A DNA stretch of 64,000 nucleotides from Sphaerolaimus hirsutus (GCA_964036195.1 OZ038458.1:20225832-20289831), one strand, 5' to 3'; shown: positions 18,101-31,882, counted from the first letter of the stretch. The notes: generated by a model not told the origin, from the letters alone. A program made the numbers and translations.

Positions 18101-21100
18101 CATTCTCGAATTATCCCATTAATACAGAATCTCGAATTAGCACAGAAGAAAGTCATGCCTCCCATAATATGAAAATAACCTGATCTAATGTGACAAAATA
18201 AATTTAACGATGGAAGTGATGATGAAATAATAAAAAATATGAAAAACCGGGTTTTAATTACCACCCCAACTTTGCTGGCGAAATATAATCACTTTTAACC
18301 ACGGAGGCATTATGAGGAAATACGCTAAACAGAAAGTCTAATTAAATAATAAATAGCTTAAAAAACTGACCTGAGCGAGCGTTTTTCCATGGGTGGCCAA
18401 TTTGTGAGCTGCAAGTGCATCGGCATCTTCGAACTTCCTGTCGCAGATGTTGCAAGTGGGGGGAACGGCGCGACCGCCAGACCCACTTGACGACTGCGAG
18501 AAGTAAGGAACCGACTGCAGTTTGCCGTGACAACAAACTCGATATGTATTATCTGATTTTAACAAATCATTTGAAAAATAAACTTTTTTCAATTAAATTT
18601 TTTTTCTTCAAAATCGTACAAATTTGTGTAAATATATGTAAATATAGAGCAAAAATATGTGTATGTATTTATGTTAAGTATCACATAGTGATGGAAAAAA
18701 CGTTTTCAACGACCCCATTTAAAAAAACACCGTCTTTTTTCAAACACTTTCAAAAACACGAATCAACATATACAGGTATACGCACTAGAGCGCACTAAAC
18801 CAAACACCCAACCCCCAAAATGCCCTACCTGCGCGTGCCTATGCTTCATCTGCAAGTCGCGCTCGTGCATCCTGCGTCTGTGCGCCGCCAGCTCGCCACC
18901 GGGGTACAACTGCTGCCGCTGCTGCCCCGACAGCTGCTGGTGCGGCGGCACGCCCGCCTGCGAGAACAGCGCCGCGCGCAGAGCTGGTGTAGTGCTGCGG
19001 GGGGTTAGTGGTTTGAGGGGGTGATTTATAGAGCCCACGTACACTAGTTGACATCAAAATCCGTGTCAACTAAATTTTGACTTATTGGCGGCCCACACAC
19101 TAGTTGAAACACGTTTGTCACTTGGTATGTGTCAACTCAGATTTCTGCTTCTAGTCTCGCCGGGCGATCTTCCAATGCCTTGCTGTAACATTTTTGCTTC
19201 AACATTAATGCATGTGCTTTTGGAGATGGCTCTGTGACATGTGAAGCCGAAATCTGAGTTGACACAGACCAGTTGAGACGTGTGTCAACTAGTGTGTGGG
19301 CCGCCATTATGTGATTTCAACTTTACTATGCGATAAAGCATAGTTATTTTTATATCGTGACGCTAGATTTTCATTGTTTCTGTTAAGTGTGGTGCTTGAA
19401 AAAATGTTTCTTGTTATATAGTTGACATTCAGTTGACATTTATTTACGATGTCAACTAGTGTGTGTGGCGCCATAGGGACACAGGCACAACTTAATCTGG
19501 CGCTTCTGGCGTACACTATAAAATATGACTATGCTGCCGCACTGACAATGGGCCGGCAGAAGCGACGGCGGCAGGCGGGAAGTAAGTTTGCGCGGCGGCG
19601 GCACGCGACTGCGCCCCGTGGATTCCATGCGCCATCTGCACGTGCTCAGTCAGCAGCAGCTCGTGCTCGAACGACCTGTGTATTTACAACAAATATAATG
19701 CACACAAAATTGTCTCATGGATTTTCGATTTTTTAAATAACGCGCTTTTAAAAACCGTTTAAAAACTCAAACTTGGATCCTTTTATGGTCGCTTTATTTG
19801 ATATGAAAGTCAACTGTAACTGTACTCACATTCCACAGAAGGTGCAAAACACGACGTGCTGCGCGGTGGACGGCGGCGGCCGCACGGCGACTCGCTGCTG
19901 CGGGTGCACCGCGCCTGGGCCCGTTCTGGCCGCGGAGGCGGCAGCGGCGCCGCGCAGCGCTCGCTCCAACTCGCCGCCGTGGTACTGCGGATGCGGGCGA
20001 GTGCTTAGGTACTTTAGATGGTGAAGCGGCAAGATCAGGGGCCAATACCGCAAAAGGAGAAGTGAAAAGTGAAGTGAAAAGTGAAGTGAAAAGTGATGTG
20101 AAAAGCAAAGTGAAATGAGAAGTGAAAAAATAATAAAAATAAAAACATTTTTATTTTTTTTAAACAAAAGTCTGCATACTTGGAAAGCATTGTTAAAATA
20201 CTGATTAAAATACTGGGAAGTGTGCCGACTTCTCGCTTGCCTAGGAACTCTGGAATTTAAAATGTAACCCTATTCAAAAAACTATTTCACTTCACTTTTC
20301 ACTTCTCATTTCACTCCAATTTTCACTTCTCCTTTTGCTGAATTGGCACCAGATCAGTCAAAATTCAGCGGGCACTCGACTCACGGGTACGCCGGGCGCG
20401 GTCCTGTGCTCGGGTCTGATGTGCACGGCGAGCACGTGCTGCTTGAACTTGACCGGGTCGTCGAACAGCGCGTTGCAGCCGGCGCACCGGCACCGACTGT
20501 GCGTGACCGCGTGCGACGCGCTGAAGTGCCGCTGCGTAATGCACAAGGGAAATTTTGACATTGCTTGAAGATCAAATTTAGATTCAAGTTTATAATGAGA
20601 AAATGTCTAGGATGCAAATGCGACAGCCAAATGGTTGAAACTTTTTGTCGTATCGTGGGCAGAGCTTTGAGCAGGTTTTAAATCAACCGTGCCGCATTTC
20701 AAAGTCGTGATCTCGACTGATTTCAACACTACAAATGATTTTTTTCACTATATCACTACAAACAGACTTTTAAGAAAATCTGATTTTAACGATTCTTTTT
20801 CAAATCGATTTTTAAACAACCAACTTAAAAACCCAAATCCCCCCAAACCACCCCCCCCCCCCACCAACCATAATATTCTGCATGGTATCAAACAGCTGAT
20901 AGCACAGGTTGCACTGTAGCATGCGCAGCACGTGCTTGCTGGCCACGTGGTCGGCCAGCTGGTCTCTGGACGTGAAGCTGCCGCCGCGGCCGCCCTCCCC
21001 GCAGCGCGAGCAGCACAGCGTTTGTTCGGTCTGTGGAAAGTGGGTGGGTTTGGAGATTCATTGATGGGCTTGGAGATTCATTCATAAGGATAGGGGTTGG

Positions 21101-24100
21101 ATTATTGGTGCCCATTCATTTTAGTGATATTTTTGAGGGGAAAAACGTTGTATGGCATAAAAAAACGTTTCTTTGTATGACCAAAATCTAAAGACTATGA
21201 GCTTTTTATCGAATAAGCCCCCAGCCGTAAATATTCTGACCAGGGACGTATCCAGGATTTTTGAGCGGGGGGGCTGCTTGTTTACGGAGACCGGCGAGGG
21301 GGGGGGGGCTCAGCCCCCCCCCCCTAAAATTTTAGCTACATAGTGGCGGAATGGCGCCATGGCGCTGGCGCCATTCGTAGGCGCCACGCCATGGCGCCAT
21401 TGGCGTTGGCGTCAGCGCCATGGAATGCTGTTTATGTATGTAAATATACATACAAAACAGCAAAAAAAAACGCAACATTGGATGTAGGGATGGAAAAAAA
21501 GCGCTTTTTTTTAACGGCCCCGCTTTTTTTTTAAAAAAGCGCTTTTTTTAAAAAAACGCGCTTTTTTCGCTTTTTTCAAAAAATGTTGAGACGTTCCCTA
21601 ATAACCTCCCAAATATGGTTCTGTATCAATATATACAGGTATATCAGACAAGTGGCAGTACTTGTGATGATATATAGCCATATAATGGCTGTGTAGTCAT
21701 TGGATAACATGATCAGTTGTGATTTCTGCAAAAAAAATTACTTTTTATGTTGACTCATTATGTATATCGCAGTTTGTGAATGTTTCCTGACTTCGAATGA
21801 AGTTAGGCATGAAATAGTGCTTATAAATAAGGCTATAAGAGAAGGCTAATACATTGAGACTAATGTTCCCCACTGTTGAAGTATTTGGGAGCACAGTCGC
21901 TGAACATTCTATACTACACTAACATATCACAACTTTTTATTACATGATAGCATGCAGGGATAGAAGCAATGACACCAAAAAATGCCACAAAACCAATGAA
22001 AACAGCCACCAGTGGTAATTTGCATGTGAAATTTTGCGCTTGCGCACAAAAAATAGCAAAATACCTAGTGCATAAGTACAAAACTTTTTGCCAGCGCTTT
22101 TTTTTAAAAAAAAGCGCTGGGACCCTAGCGCTTTTTTTTAAAAAAAAGCGGCGTTTTTTTTAAAAAAAAGCGCTTAAAAAAAAGCGCTTGCCATCCCTAA
22201 TTGGATGTATTTCAAATGATTTGTGGCCACATAAAGCAAATCCGATGATAATACCTTAAGTCTGGTGAAGAATGCGCGCTTGCGCGAAAAAATTTTAACG
22301 CTGACGTTGAAAAAGTCGCATTTTCCGGTCACTTTCTGGTCTCGCCCCGGGAGGGGGGGGCTGCAGCCCCCCCCCCGCCCCCCCCCCCCCCTGGATACGG
22401 CCCTGATTCTGACGAAAAAACAACTCCTCCCCTCGAATTATTTCCCAGTGTAAAAAGTTTCACGAAAAAATAACTCCCCGGAGACTTATTCAACGATATA
22501 CGGTATCCACCAAAAGACAACCTGCGCGAGGTGCTGCGCCGTGTGCTGCACGAACGGCTCGCCCCTGAGCACGGTGGCGCCGCAGATGTCGCAGCCGACC
22601 AGCGCCGACGCAGACGGCCCGCTGCCGGCGGCAGACTGCTCCGTGCCGCCCTGCCGCCCGCCGCCGCCGTTCGACGCCGCACTGCCAGCGCGGATAGACT
22701 CGTCGGAGCGGTCGTGCGCCCCGCTGGGTTGCTGCGAGTGAAGTTTTGGATTGAGCTTGAGTTTAAAGTCCAAATAAATTTTTCCAGGAGTATTTAGTTT
22801 CATGACATCAATGAAAATGAGTCTTTTCTAAAGGGTCGAGTAAGATACACCCGGATATTACTACATATTCAATCAATTTGGGCCATACGAAACAAGTGAG
22901 CAATTTCAATTTCACTCAAATTCGTCTGATGGAAGGGTGAATCGAGCGGAAGGGTAACATTGCACCTAGGGTTGGTAAAATCTGTTTACACTTTGTGATT
23001 TAAAAAAATCAGTTGAAAAAATCAAACAACACCATCTCAAAATGCTATTCAATTACGGAAGCCAATTCAATGCTACACTGACTCTGGGCAAGTGTTTGTC
23101 GAGCGTGTGCGCCTGCAGCTGGGCGACGCCGTCGAAGCTGTGGCCGCACAGGGCGCACGCGAGCGGGCTGTGGCCGTCGCCGCCGCGCTCGCTAGAGGGC
23201 GCCCGCTGCGCGTCGCGCCTGGGCACCGCCGCGCCGCCGTGCTGCAGCTGCGTGCCGTGCTCCGACTGCACGTGCTCGACCAGGTCGCGCGACGAGCTGA
23301 ACTTGGCCGAGCACTTGGTGCACGCCACCGTCGCCGAGGAGCCCTGAGAACGAGTTGGGTGTGTGGATGTACGGCGATTGTAACGACTGGGGACCATAGG
23401 GGATTTTGGGGTTAGCATTTTGGGGGGGGGGGGTTCACCTGCCGGCGCGTGCTAATAACTTGGGAACCGCTTGGCGAAAATTGTTGAAATTTGGATATGA
23501 TATAGTTCTAGGTTGGGGCTACGCACAATTTTGACGATTTTTTTCTACGACCCCCCAGACCGGAGATAGGGGGGTCTATAAAAACACTGTCATTTGCGTT
23601 TTTTTGGGTGTCGCCGAGAACATGCAAACTTTGAACATCAATAGCTCCGTCATTTGTGAACCGATTTTAGTCATTAAAATGTTAAAATGATCACAAATGT
23701 TCGGAGAGGTCATTTCTGAGGTCAAATCGGAGATACACATTTGTTTATATATCGATTTAGCCCGATTTCGAAATGCCAAATTTCCGCAAAAGTTTGCTTT
23801 TTGAACATGCTATCCTATTCTCCTGATTGAGAGAAACTCAATGAAACAACAATGAGATCGATATCTTTTTCCGATCAAAAGTTATGGCGCTTCAAACTTT
23901 TCCCTCCCATCCACATAAATAAGCACATGCATGCAACTTCAAAACTCCATATCTCGGCCATTTCTCAGTCGATTTTCATGGATGAACACTTAAAATGATC
24001 AGAATAACATGGAGATTTCATTTTTAGGACCAGATCATCCCTATATTGCAGCAGATTTCCCATACAAGAAATTAATGCGAACTCTTTAATTAAATTGTCA

Positions 24101-27045
24101 TAATGAAAATGCATACAAATAAACTGTGGATAAAAATGATATCTACATGTCATTCTGATCATTTTAAGTGTTCATCAGTGAAAATCGGCTGAGAAATGGC
24201 CGAGATATGGAGTTTTGAATTTGCATGCATGTGGTTATTATGTGGATGGGAGGGAAAAGTTTGAAGCGCCATAACTTTTGATCGGAAAGAGATATCGATC
24301 TCATTGTTGTTTCATTGAGTTTCTATCGATCAGGAGAATAGGATAGCATGTTCAGAAAGCAAACTTTTGCGGAAATTTTGCATTTCGAAATCGGGCTAAA
24401 TCGATAGATAAACAAATGTGTATCTCCGATTCGAGCTCAGAAATGAACTCTCCGAACATTTGTGATCATTTTAACATTTTAATGACTAAAATCGGTCCAC
24501 AAATGACCGAGCTATTGATGTTCAAAGTTTGCATGTTCTCGGCGCCACCCAAAAAAACGCAAATGACAGTGGTTTTATAGACCCCCCTTATCTCCGGTCT
24601 GGGGGGTCGTAGAAAAAAATCGTCAAAATCGTGCGTAGCCCCAACCTAGAACTATATCATATCCAAATTTCGACATTTTTCGCCAAGCGGTTCCCGAGTT
24701 ATTAGCACGCGCCAGCAGGTTAACCCCCCCCCAAAATGCTAACCCCAAAATCCCCTATGCTGGGGACACGCCCAAACACTGGCAAATGTGAAATGTCATG
24801 CAAAGTGTCAAATGTCATTTAAAATTCGCTGGAAGATGGCAAACGTACGTCAGGCAGTGGCACCAGATGCGTCTGTCAAGAGCTTAAGCAGTAAACAATT
24901 TTTTTCGGGTTTTCGTAACTTGTCCCGACCCCTTGCCGCGGTTGTGAGCCCACACGCACTAGTTGACATAAAATTTGTGTCAAATTAAGTCAACTAAAGT
25001 TTGGTTAATTATCATGTGATTTCAACTTTCCCATTTTATACAGCATAGTGATTTTATATAGTAACGCATAATTTTCACCATTTCTGTAAGTGTGATACTT
25101 AAAAATATTTTCCGTGTTATTGAGTTGACATTCAGTTGACACAAATTCGCGATGTCAACTAGTGTGTGTGAACCCTGTATTCATACTCACCTGCGCCCTG
25201 GCCTCGCTGAGCGTGATGGTCTGCAGCGCGAGTCTGGGCCGGACGGCGGGGCAGCGGCCCCTCTTCTTGTGTATCTTCAGGTGGGTGTTCAGGTGGTCCG
25301 ACCGACTGAAGGCCGACTTGCACAGGGGGCAGACGTACTTGCGCACGTTCGTGTGCAGCAGCAAGTGCCGCTGCAGCGCCCGCCGCGAACGGAAGTCCTT
25401 CTCGCAGCGCTCGCACCTGAAGCGGTCGGGGATGGTTTTTAGCCAGTTGCAACTTGCAGCCAGCTGCCACTTTCAGGCACAAAAAAGCAACCGGGAAAAA
25501 TCTCAAATGTCAAATGCCATGCAGGGTGTAGGGATGGCCGGAGTTTTTAAAAAAAGTTTGTAAAAACAACGTTGTTTTTTTAAAAAATGCAAGCATCGAA
25601 ATCGTTTGTTAAAAAAGGAACCTCAGTCAAAAATTTCATCGACATTTGAAAAACTAGTCACAGCAGAATACTTCCTATCTCCTAGAATAAAGATACCTTG
25701 AAAACTGTTTTATACGTCGTTCGCTTATAGAAAAACATACGTTGTGCTGTACACGTATGAAAACGTGCCCACTTAGTCGTTTCTACACTCGCAAGAAAAG
25801 TACCCACATTCACGCGTACGTACGAGTAAAAAAAATACTTTACGTTTACATATACTTTTAAAAAAGTTCAGTAATTCTAACAACTCTGCACTCATCACCT
25901 TTCACACCATTCCCCACTCAACAACCACTCCACCCCCTTGGCAACGAGCCAACGCACCTGAACTGCCTGGGAGTGGACGTGGCGCGCGAGGTGTCCCGAG
26001 GCGGCGGCGTGCCGTCGTAATCGTCGTCGATGTCCACCATGCCGATGGCGGACAGGGCGTCGCCGCCGCCGTCCACCTGCTGCCCCGGCGGCGAGTCGTC
26101 GTCGGGCAGGGGGAACAGGGCATTCTGACCGGGGGAGTGCCCACCGGGGGAGTGCTCGCGCACGGGGGAGTCTGGGTGGGGGGGGGGGGGGTTGATTGCG
26201 TGAGATGCATAGCGCCATGATAAGTATTTTTTAGTTGAGATTGTGATGCGATGTTTTAATTTCAATGCTTGTCACTATGGTTGGGTCGCTATGACTTTTC
26301 GATATTTTTATCTGAAACTCGACATTCGATTGGACGCTCGATAGAAATATAAGGTGGATATGCGATATGAAAAAGTAGTCGTTGTCTTTTCAAAATTTTC
26401 GTAATCGATATTCGATACGATTTATCGTCCCTTTCCCACTTGTCACTTATCAATTTTTTTAATTTGCACATGTCGAAATCTTGGAAGCATGCCAAACATT
26501 TATGTAAATTCTCCGTTGGCAAAAGTAAACCGCTTCACCACCCGGAATCACAACACTAACGAATTTCGTTTTACAAAACAAATGCAGCCTATAATTACCT
26601 CTACCCCGCGGGCATTCATTAGGCCAGAGCATCAAAAGCTAAGTAAAATATTTATACAATACAAAATATGTCTAATGGACTGATGTCTAGATGCACACAG
26701 TAAATAAAAACTGTAAAAATTATCTTGGAGCCAGAGAACGTTAGGTTTATGTTTCAAAGTAAATAGACAACAAACCGGCACAATTTCAGTCCTAATTTAC
26801 AATTCACGGTACCTTTCCTAAATTTGTCCCTTACAACGTATTTACGTTTCATTACAGCAAATAACACCAACCTTCAACTCGGAATGGCTCATTCTGTGGC
26901 GGCGCATCTTCTACCTCTGCCTTCAGCACTGCAATAAAAACTTTTTTGCTATTTTATTACGAAGAAAGTGTATAAATAGCTAGACATCTAGCGGACTTAT
27001 ACACTTACCTGACGCGTGCTGCGGCCGCACTTTCTTGCGGACCAT
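15103..27045 (-). CDS. Oaz: ZNF423/ZNF521 (Oaz)-like zinc-finger protein, copy B of the same 17-exon gene
   Basis: Exons on minus: 27045-27009, 26928-26872, 26171-25958, 25416-25191, 23343-23083, 22731-22522, 21030-20869, 20531-20385, 19984-19830, 19675-19547, 18994-18829, 18514-18371, 18020-17850, 17139-16864, 16616-16372, 16034-15593, 15344-15103. Fifteen exons have the same length as in copy A. Exon 3 is one codon shorter (QQ for QQQ) and exon 5 one codon shorter (AAVPRR for AASVPRR). All finger cysteines and histidines are conserved. Only scattered replacements are seen, e.g. PVREHS for PGREHS, RVAVRPPPSTA for RVPVRPPPSAA, SVPYFSQ for SVPYVPQ. Two donor sites differ but stay GT: exon 7 uses GTTGGT for GTGAGT, and exon 5 uses GTCAGT for GTGAGT. 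Because both copies are intact and differ like alleles, this is probably the second haplotype; a recent paralogue is possible. Confidence 0.8.
19086..19306. mobile_element. TGGCGGCCCACAC MITE, copy B only, nested in an older relative
   Basis: Inverted ends TGGCGGCCCACACACTAGTT, flanked by TTAT (19082-19085, 19307-19310). Copy A has the uninterrupted site near 6410. Interior has CTGAGTTGACAC inverted words. Confidence 0.75.
21241..22405. mobile_element. hAT-like MITE, copy B only, hosting another MITE
   Basis: Ends CAGGGACGTATCCAGG / CCTGGATACGGCCCTG, TSD ATTCTGAC (21233-21240, 22406-22413). Copy A has the empty site ATTCTGAC at 8533-8540. Nested element at 21485-22199. GGCGCCATGG-type palindromes lie near the left end. 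Confidence 0.85.
21485..22199. mobile_element. hAT-like MITE with (GCGCTTTTTTT) arms, nested
   Basis: Ends TAGGGATGGAAAA / GCCATCCCTA, TSD ATTGGATG (21477-21484, 22200-22207). Inner part is homologous to 35455-36160. Confidence 0.85.
23395..24759. mobile_element. 1.37-kb fold-back element, copy B only
   Basis: Starts CATAGGGGATTTTGGGG and ends with its complement. The two halves are inverted copies of each other for about 640 bp. TSD CTGGGGAC at 23387-23394 and 24760-24767; the empty site in copy A is 10303-10310. No coding capacity seen. Confidence 0.88.
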
Positions 27046-27163
27046 AATTTTAGTAGTTTTTCAAAACTTTTGTCATCCACAGTTTCTGAAGTTTGCTATG
27101 CTGGTCGATCGAAAGTGAAATTCAATCCACGCTGCATTCATGAAATTTTAGCGAACTGTGAAG

Positions 27164-28096
27164 TTAAACAAACATAAATTGAAAATTGGGATAAAATAAA
27201 AACGTGCCAAAAATGTCACCGCTGCGGCAACGCGTAAATACTTGCCCACGCGCGAACGAGGAAAACACAACTACACAACCAAAAACCCCACGCGAACAAG
27301 CGACGAAACCCGGCCGCACCAAAGTCTCAGTCGACAACGCGACCGCGCGGCAGCGCACCCTCGACCCTCGACTGCACCCTGCGGCTGCGCGCGGCAACAG
27401 CGCAGCGGCGGCAGCGTGCAGCGGCGGCGCGGCGGCACTCGCCGCCAATGCGGGCCGCGTCGCCCGACTGCGCGCGCGTGCACCGACGCTCAGAGGGCCC
27501 CTGCAATTGCCAGTCGCCGCCCCCGACCAAAATTGGGGAGGGGGGAAAAATGCCGCCGCGGCTGGCGCGCAATACCTCCAACACGCGGCGCGTATACATC
27601 TGATGTTTAGTGGTGAACGCGGTGTGCGTGCGACTCCCGAAAACCAAGGCCGCGTACGCGCGCGCACGCCGGCTCGATCGCGCCAACTGAATAGGGTGGC
27701 GGCGGGGCGGCCGCGCGGCAGAGAGTACACTTCAGGTAGGCGCAAATAGACGGCCGGGGCGGCTGCAGCGTACCGCGCGCGCCGCCGCCCCATTGGAAAG
27801 GGCCCACATGTGGGGCCGCGGTGCCAGCCGGGCCGCACTGACTGGCAGCGCAGCTGCGGGTGTCGTCGCGCCGTATTGCAGTGGGCGGCCGGGCGGCGCG
27901 GCGCCAGGGGCTGCGCGGAACGAGCGGGGCGGCAGTGCGCGCAAACCCCGGGCCGGCACACACCCTGCTGCCATTGACCCCCCCTGCGCTAGACGCGCGC
28001 CTGGGCCTGGCGTTGGCCGCGCGCACACAACCAGTGCCGCTCGCGACCGCCCCCAACAGACGCGTACTGCGGGGTAAGGCCCCTGTTTCTAGGCAC
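27164..28096. promoter_or_regulatory. CpG-rich island upstream of copy B (probable promoter)
   Basis: Second copy of the GC/CpG island, almost identical to 13168-14100 and in the same place relative to the copy B start codon. It retains the same open frames on both strands. Confidence 0.55.
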
Positions 28097-28514
28097 TGAA
28101 AATTTGTGCGTACTTTGACAGGGGGTGTTCTGTTGAAAGTGGTCACAAAACGTATTTTTGGTGAGCAGAGTGCTCTTTTAAGGGTTGTATTTTTCAGCCC
28201 AGATCCAGAGATCAAACCAAAATTACTGAGATGGTGGGCTTTGAAGTTGTTCAATGACTGCAATGATGTTGCATTAACATATTTTTACTTTTCCACTAAT
28301 GCATTGTTTAGCTACAGCACCATTCAAACTCTATGCTAAATCCCAGGATGCGTAACAGTCAAGAAGCGCATGCATACTTTCCTATCAGATTTATGTGGCC
28401 AATACAGCTGACCCTTGCATGATTTATGGCAGCTTTAAATATTTATCTTTCATTGTTAATGTGACACAGATCTGAGGGCTTTCCATTAAGATGACAGTTA
28501 CAGGTTACCTCAGT

Positions 28515-31500
28515 GGAAATTTTTTCATAAAACGCAAAATCTTTTGGCATGATGTTGTATGATTGCAAATATTACCCACAATAGGTAAAAGTGAAATACT
28601 ATATTGTTTGGCTAGTGACATCTGGTGTTGTCATAAACTGCAGTGGGTCATGGAGCAGTAATCAATTGTGTTCACACAGCTTTATCAAAATTGTCTATCT
28701 ATGTGAAGGTGTTTTGAACATTTCTCTTAGGAATAGTGATCAAATCAGCTTAGAAAACATGTAATTGCTTTGATTTATAATTTTGTGTGAAAATGGAAGA
28801 CAACCTCAAGTTTTGTAAATATGAGTCACAAATAAATTTCACAAGAGATATATTAGCTCACAAAACTCATTGTCCCAGTAATTCTAGATCAGACAGATAA
28901 ATTTACCACTGGCACTGTGATCCTGCAGAGTCACCAAAATGTTCTCAAAGGACACTTTTTGCACCTGAACTTTTGGCCACGTATTTTGAAACATGACTGG
29001 GTTACAGTGTACACACTGAAAATATTTCCACACATACACAAAGTAGTAGGACACACCCTTTGGAGGCCTTGGGTTTGTTCAGTTTGCGGTGTGCATTGCC
29101 TTAGCCCATAAATACAGGGTGGTCTCACATTCTAATGCAAAATCAACCAATCTTTGTTTGGGAGACAGATTGAAAGTGATAAGTTAACAAAATGATACAT
29201 TGCCCGTGACTTGTAAAGAAAACATATATTCTAACTATATTGGATGTAATTGCATAACGCTGAGAAAACTTCATACATATATTACGTCGCTAACTTGGCC
29301 ACCCTGTAATAAACTAAATACCACGTCACGAGGGCCCTCCACTGAATGTGAATAACCGCTGCAAAAAACACCTACACGCCCAACTATGGGATGTGAAAGC
29401 GAAATGTGCGAAAAAGGAAATCTGCCATTATCGAAAGGAAATGGTTTGGACGCGAAAGCGACTGATCAGACGCGAGCCACATCGATAACCGGACAAAATA
29501 AAACAATTTAAAAAAAACACAAAATCATCCGACAGTAGCACTACTCTACCCACGTCCCACACCAAGTGCCTACACACGCGGAATGCATCTCAGCGGGGCA
29601 GACCAAGGTTCAACTAGAGCGAACCAAGGCCAGGCCCCAGGGGTCTGTCTGGTCTTGCCGCGCTGCCGCCGCCGCGCCACGCACAGCCCCCCCCCCCCAT
29701 GCCGCCGCGTCACGCACAGCCCCCCCCCCTGTGCCGCGGCGCGGCAGATCGATGGCGGGCGGCGCGGCAGGGGTCGCCCCGTCCCTTGGTGCGGTGTGGC
29801 CGCGCTCGCAAATGGGGCAGTTTCTGTGTGAGAGACGCACCCGCCTCCAGTTTGTTATCGTGGGTTGGATCGCGGTCCCCCCCCCCCAAGGGGCCAACTG
29901 CGCAGCGGCCGTTAAACGTAATAGTGTATAATTTTGGAGCGACCCGTTTTTTGGATCGATGGTTTTTTGGAATATTTGGGTAATTCGGGTTTCTACGCGC
30001 TCGGGGAATATCGAAATTCGGGAACAAAACAAAATCTAAAAAGTAGCTCAAATTTGACGCTTGAGGGTGAATTTTGAAGTGTCCGGTTGAAAGTACGTTC
30101 GAAAAGTTGCTTCTATCACCGAGCTGGACAAATTTGAATGTCCGCGCTTCTAATGGGGGTCGCTTCCATAAAATTAGATCGGTAAATATTTTGGGGGTGC
30201 GAAAACGCAGGCGCGTGCGTGAGTGCAAAAATGTGGGTGAAAAAATGCGCCCGGCTGAATGAAACGTGCACATGAGAATAATCGGTGTAAATAAAAGCGA
30301 GTTCTACACGCGAAGTTGCGCGCACCAACAAAAATTTCTATTTTTTTGCTAAAATTTACGAAATTGTACCGTTTGGCCCGTTGCCAAGGTTTGCCTGATC
30401 TGCAAGGCGGTCGATTATCTGCGTGAACGGTACAGCATTGCGAAACGCGAAAATCGACACTTCGCTGGTCGATGCTTGTCTAACTTGAACAGTTCTCTTT
30501 TCCAGTTCACTTTGGCTGGTCGACATTGGGACGATAGTTACCACCCCCGCCTTCCGTCAACTAAATTTGGTTAACTGAATTATCATCTTTTTAGTGGGCG
30601 GCGTTTACTTTACGTTCGTCAGTTTTTGTTTTGTTTACGTTCGCTAATTCGTTAATAGGTTGAAATTCTGCTACTTTAGTTTGCGATACATGATTGCGCT
30701 GTCAGCGAATCGCCTAATTATCTTGCAGAATATCTAAATATTTGTGCGCCTTTGCAGGAATGTGACGAATTTTGCACCTTTACCGGGTCAGATGGTCAGC
30801 TGCGGAAAGCCACAAGAAATTTTTTTATTTTTTTTTCTTGGCTATAAGGTAGCGAAAACATACCCTCAGTGTACGGCTGGCAAGCGATTTTTAAAGTGCT
30901 TTTTTAAATCGCAGCACCTGGTCCGATTTTTTTTAAAGAATCGCGGGTAAAAATTGTTGGTACTCAAGCACTGGGTAAGATGCAAACATTTAGCGCACAA
31001 GCGCACAATTCCATTTTAATGAAAAATAGAACTACCTAGACTATAGCGATTTCTTATCAAACTGGTACCGTTTAAAAAATCAATTTTTTTCAACCATACC
31101 TCAGTGTAAATAATATATTTTAAGGGTCTCGTTAAAAAGCATCAAATCCAAAAAAAACTACCTAGTTAAGCCTGGATATTTTGACATCCAGCTTTGCACA
31201 TTTGAGAAAAATAATAAGTGTAATTGTCCATTTCGTTCCGGAGATATGATAGCGTCGATTTGCCGGAAAAACGTGAATTTCATGTGAAAAGTGCTTATCT
31301 CCACCATGAAAACGAGATTATCAACGTCAATTATCATACCAACTTGTCAAATATCATGCAAAATGGCAAATATTCAGTAATAAAATCGTTTATTTTGATA
31401 GATACTTTGCATGACATTTGACAATCGACATGAGGTGTGGGCCTGCTACCTGGGCAGTAATTTTACCAATTTTTTTTTTTAACTCATTTATTCTTGGAAA

Positions 31501-31882
31501 TAGAACAGGGAAACTTTTTTGTTCTTGAAAAGCATCTCACAAAAGTGTTTATGAAAACATAGAATTGATTGAGCTAATACAGAGGAGTCTTGCCAGTAGC
31601 AGAGCACTTTCCATTCCCGCCCTGGGGTCAATTGTAGTATAAATACAATTTACAAGGAAGTGCTCAGTGGTAAGAAAAGTTGCAACTTAGAAGGAAAGTG
31701 ACAAGTAAAATTCTGCAATATAATGCTTGTTTTTCAATTACAAGTTTATTTGCGACTAGAGTTTCCACTTCTAACATTTCAGTTCCTTAATCAACTATTC
31801 AACTACCTTACGTAGGTAGATATTTTTATCGTTAATCCACTGTAATTAGCACTCTGTGCAGTAGCAAATGATGGACCAGCTC
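28515..31882. other. No gene recognised: intergenic, with GC-rich islands
   Basis: 28515-29560 is AT-rich single-copy DNA with one small MITE. 29560-29930 is GC/CpG-rich with C runs and could be a regulatory island. 29930-31882 is AT-rich with no supported coding frame or splice structure. Confidence 0.5.
29115..29306. mobile_element. Short TA-target MITE CAGGGTGGYC
   Basis: CAGGGTGGTC ... GGCCACCCTG with TA at both flanks; about 190 bp, mariner-like size and target. Confidence 0.6.

Larger units (their letters stand above)
14760..28514. repeat. Duplicated segment, copy B
   Basis: Partner of 517-14520. The first shared bases are GAGAGCCTCATTATGAG. Beyond 28514 the sequence is single copy. 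Confidence 0.95.

Noticed and set aside
29566..30032. Frames in the GC-rich island at 29.6 kb
   Set aside because: Pro/Ala/Arg-rich frames occur on both strands at once, with C runs and no domain or splice structure.
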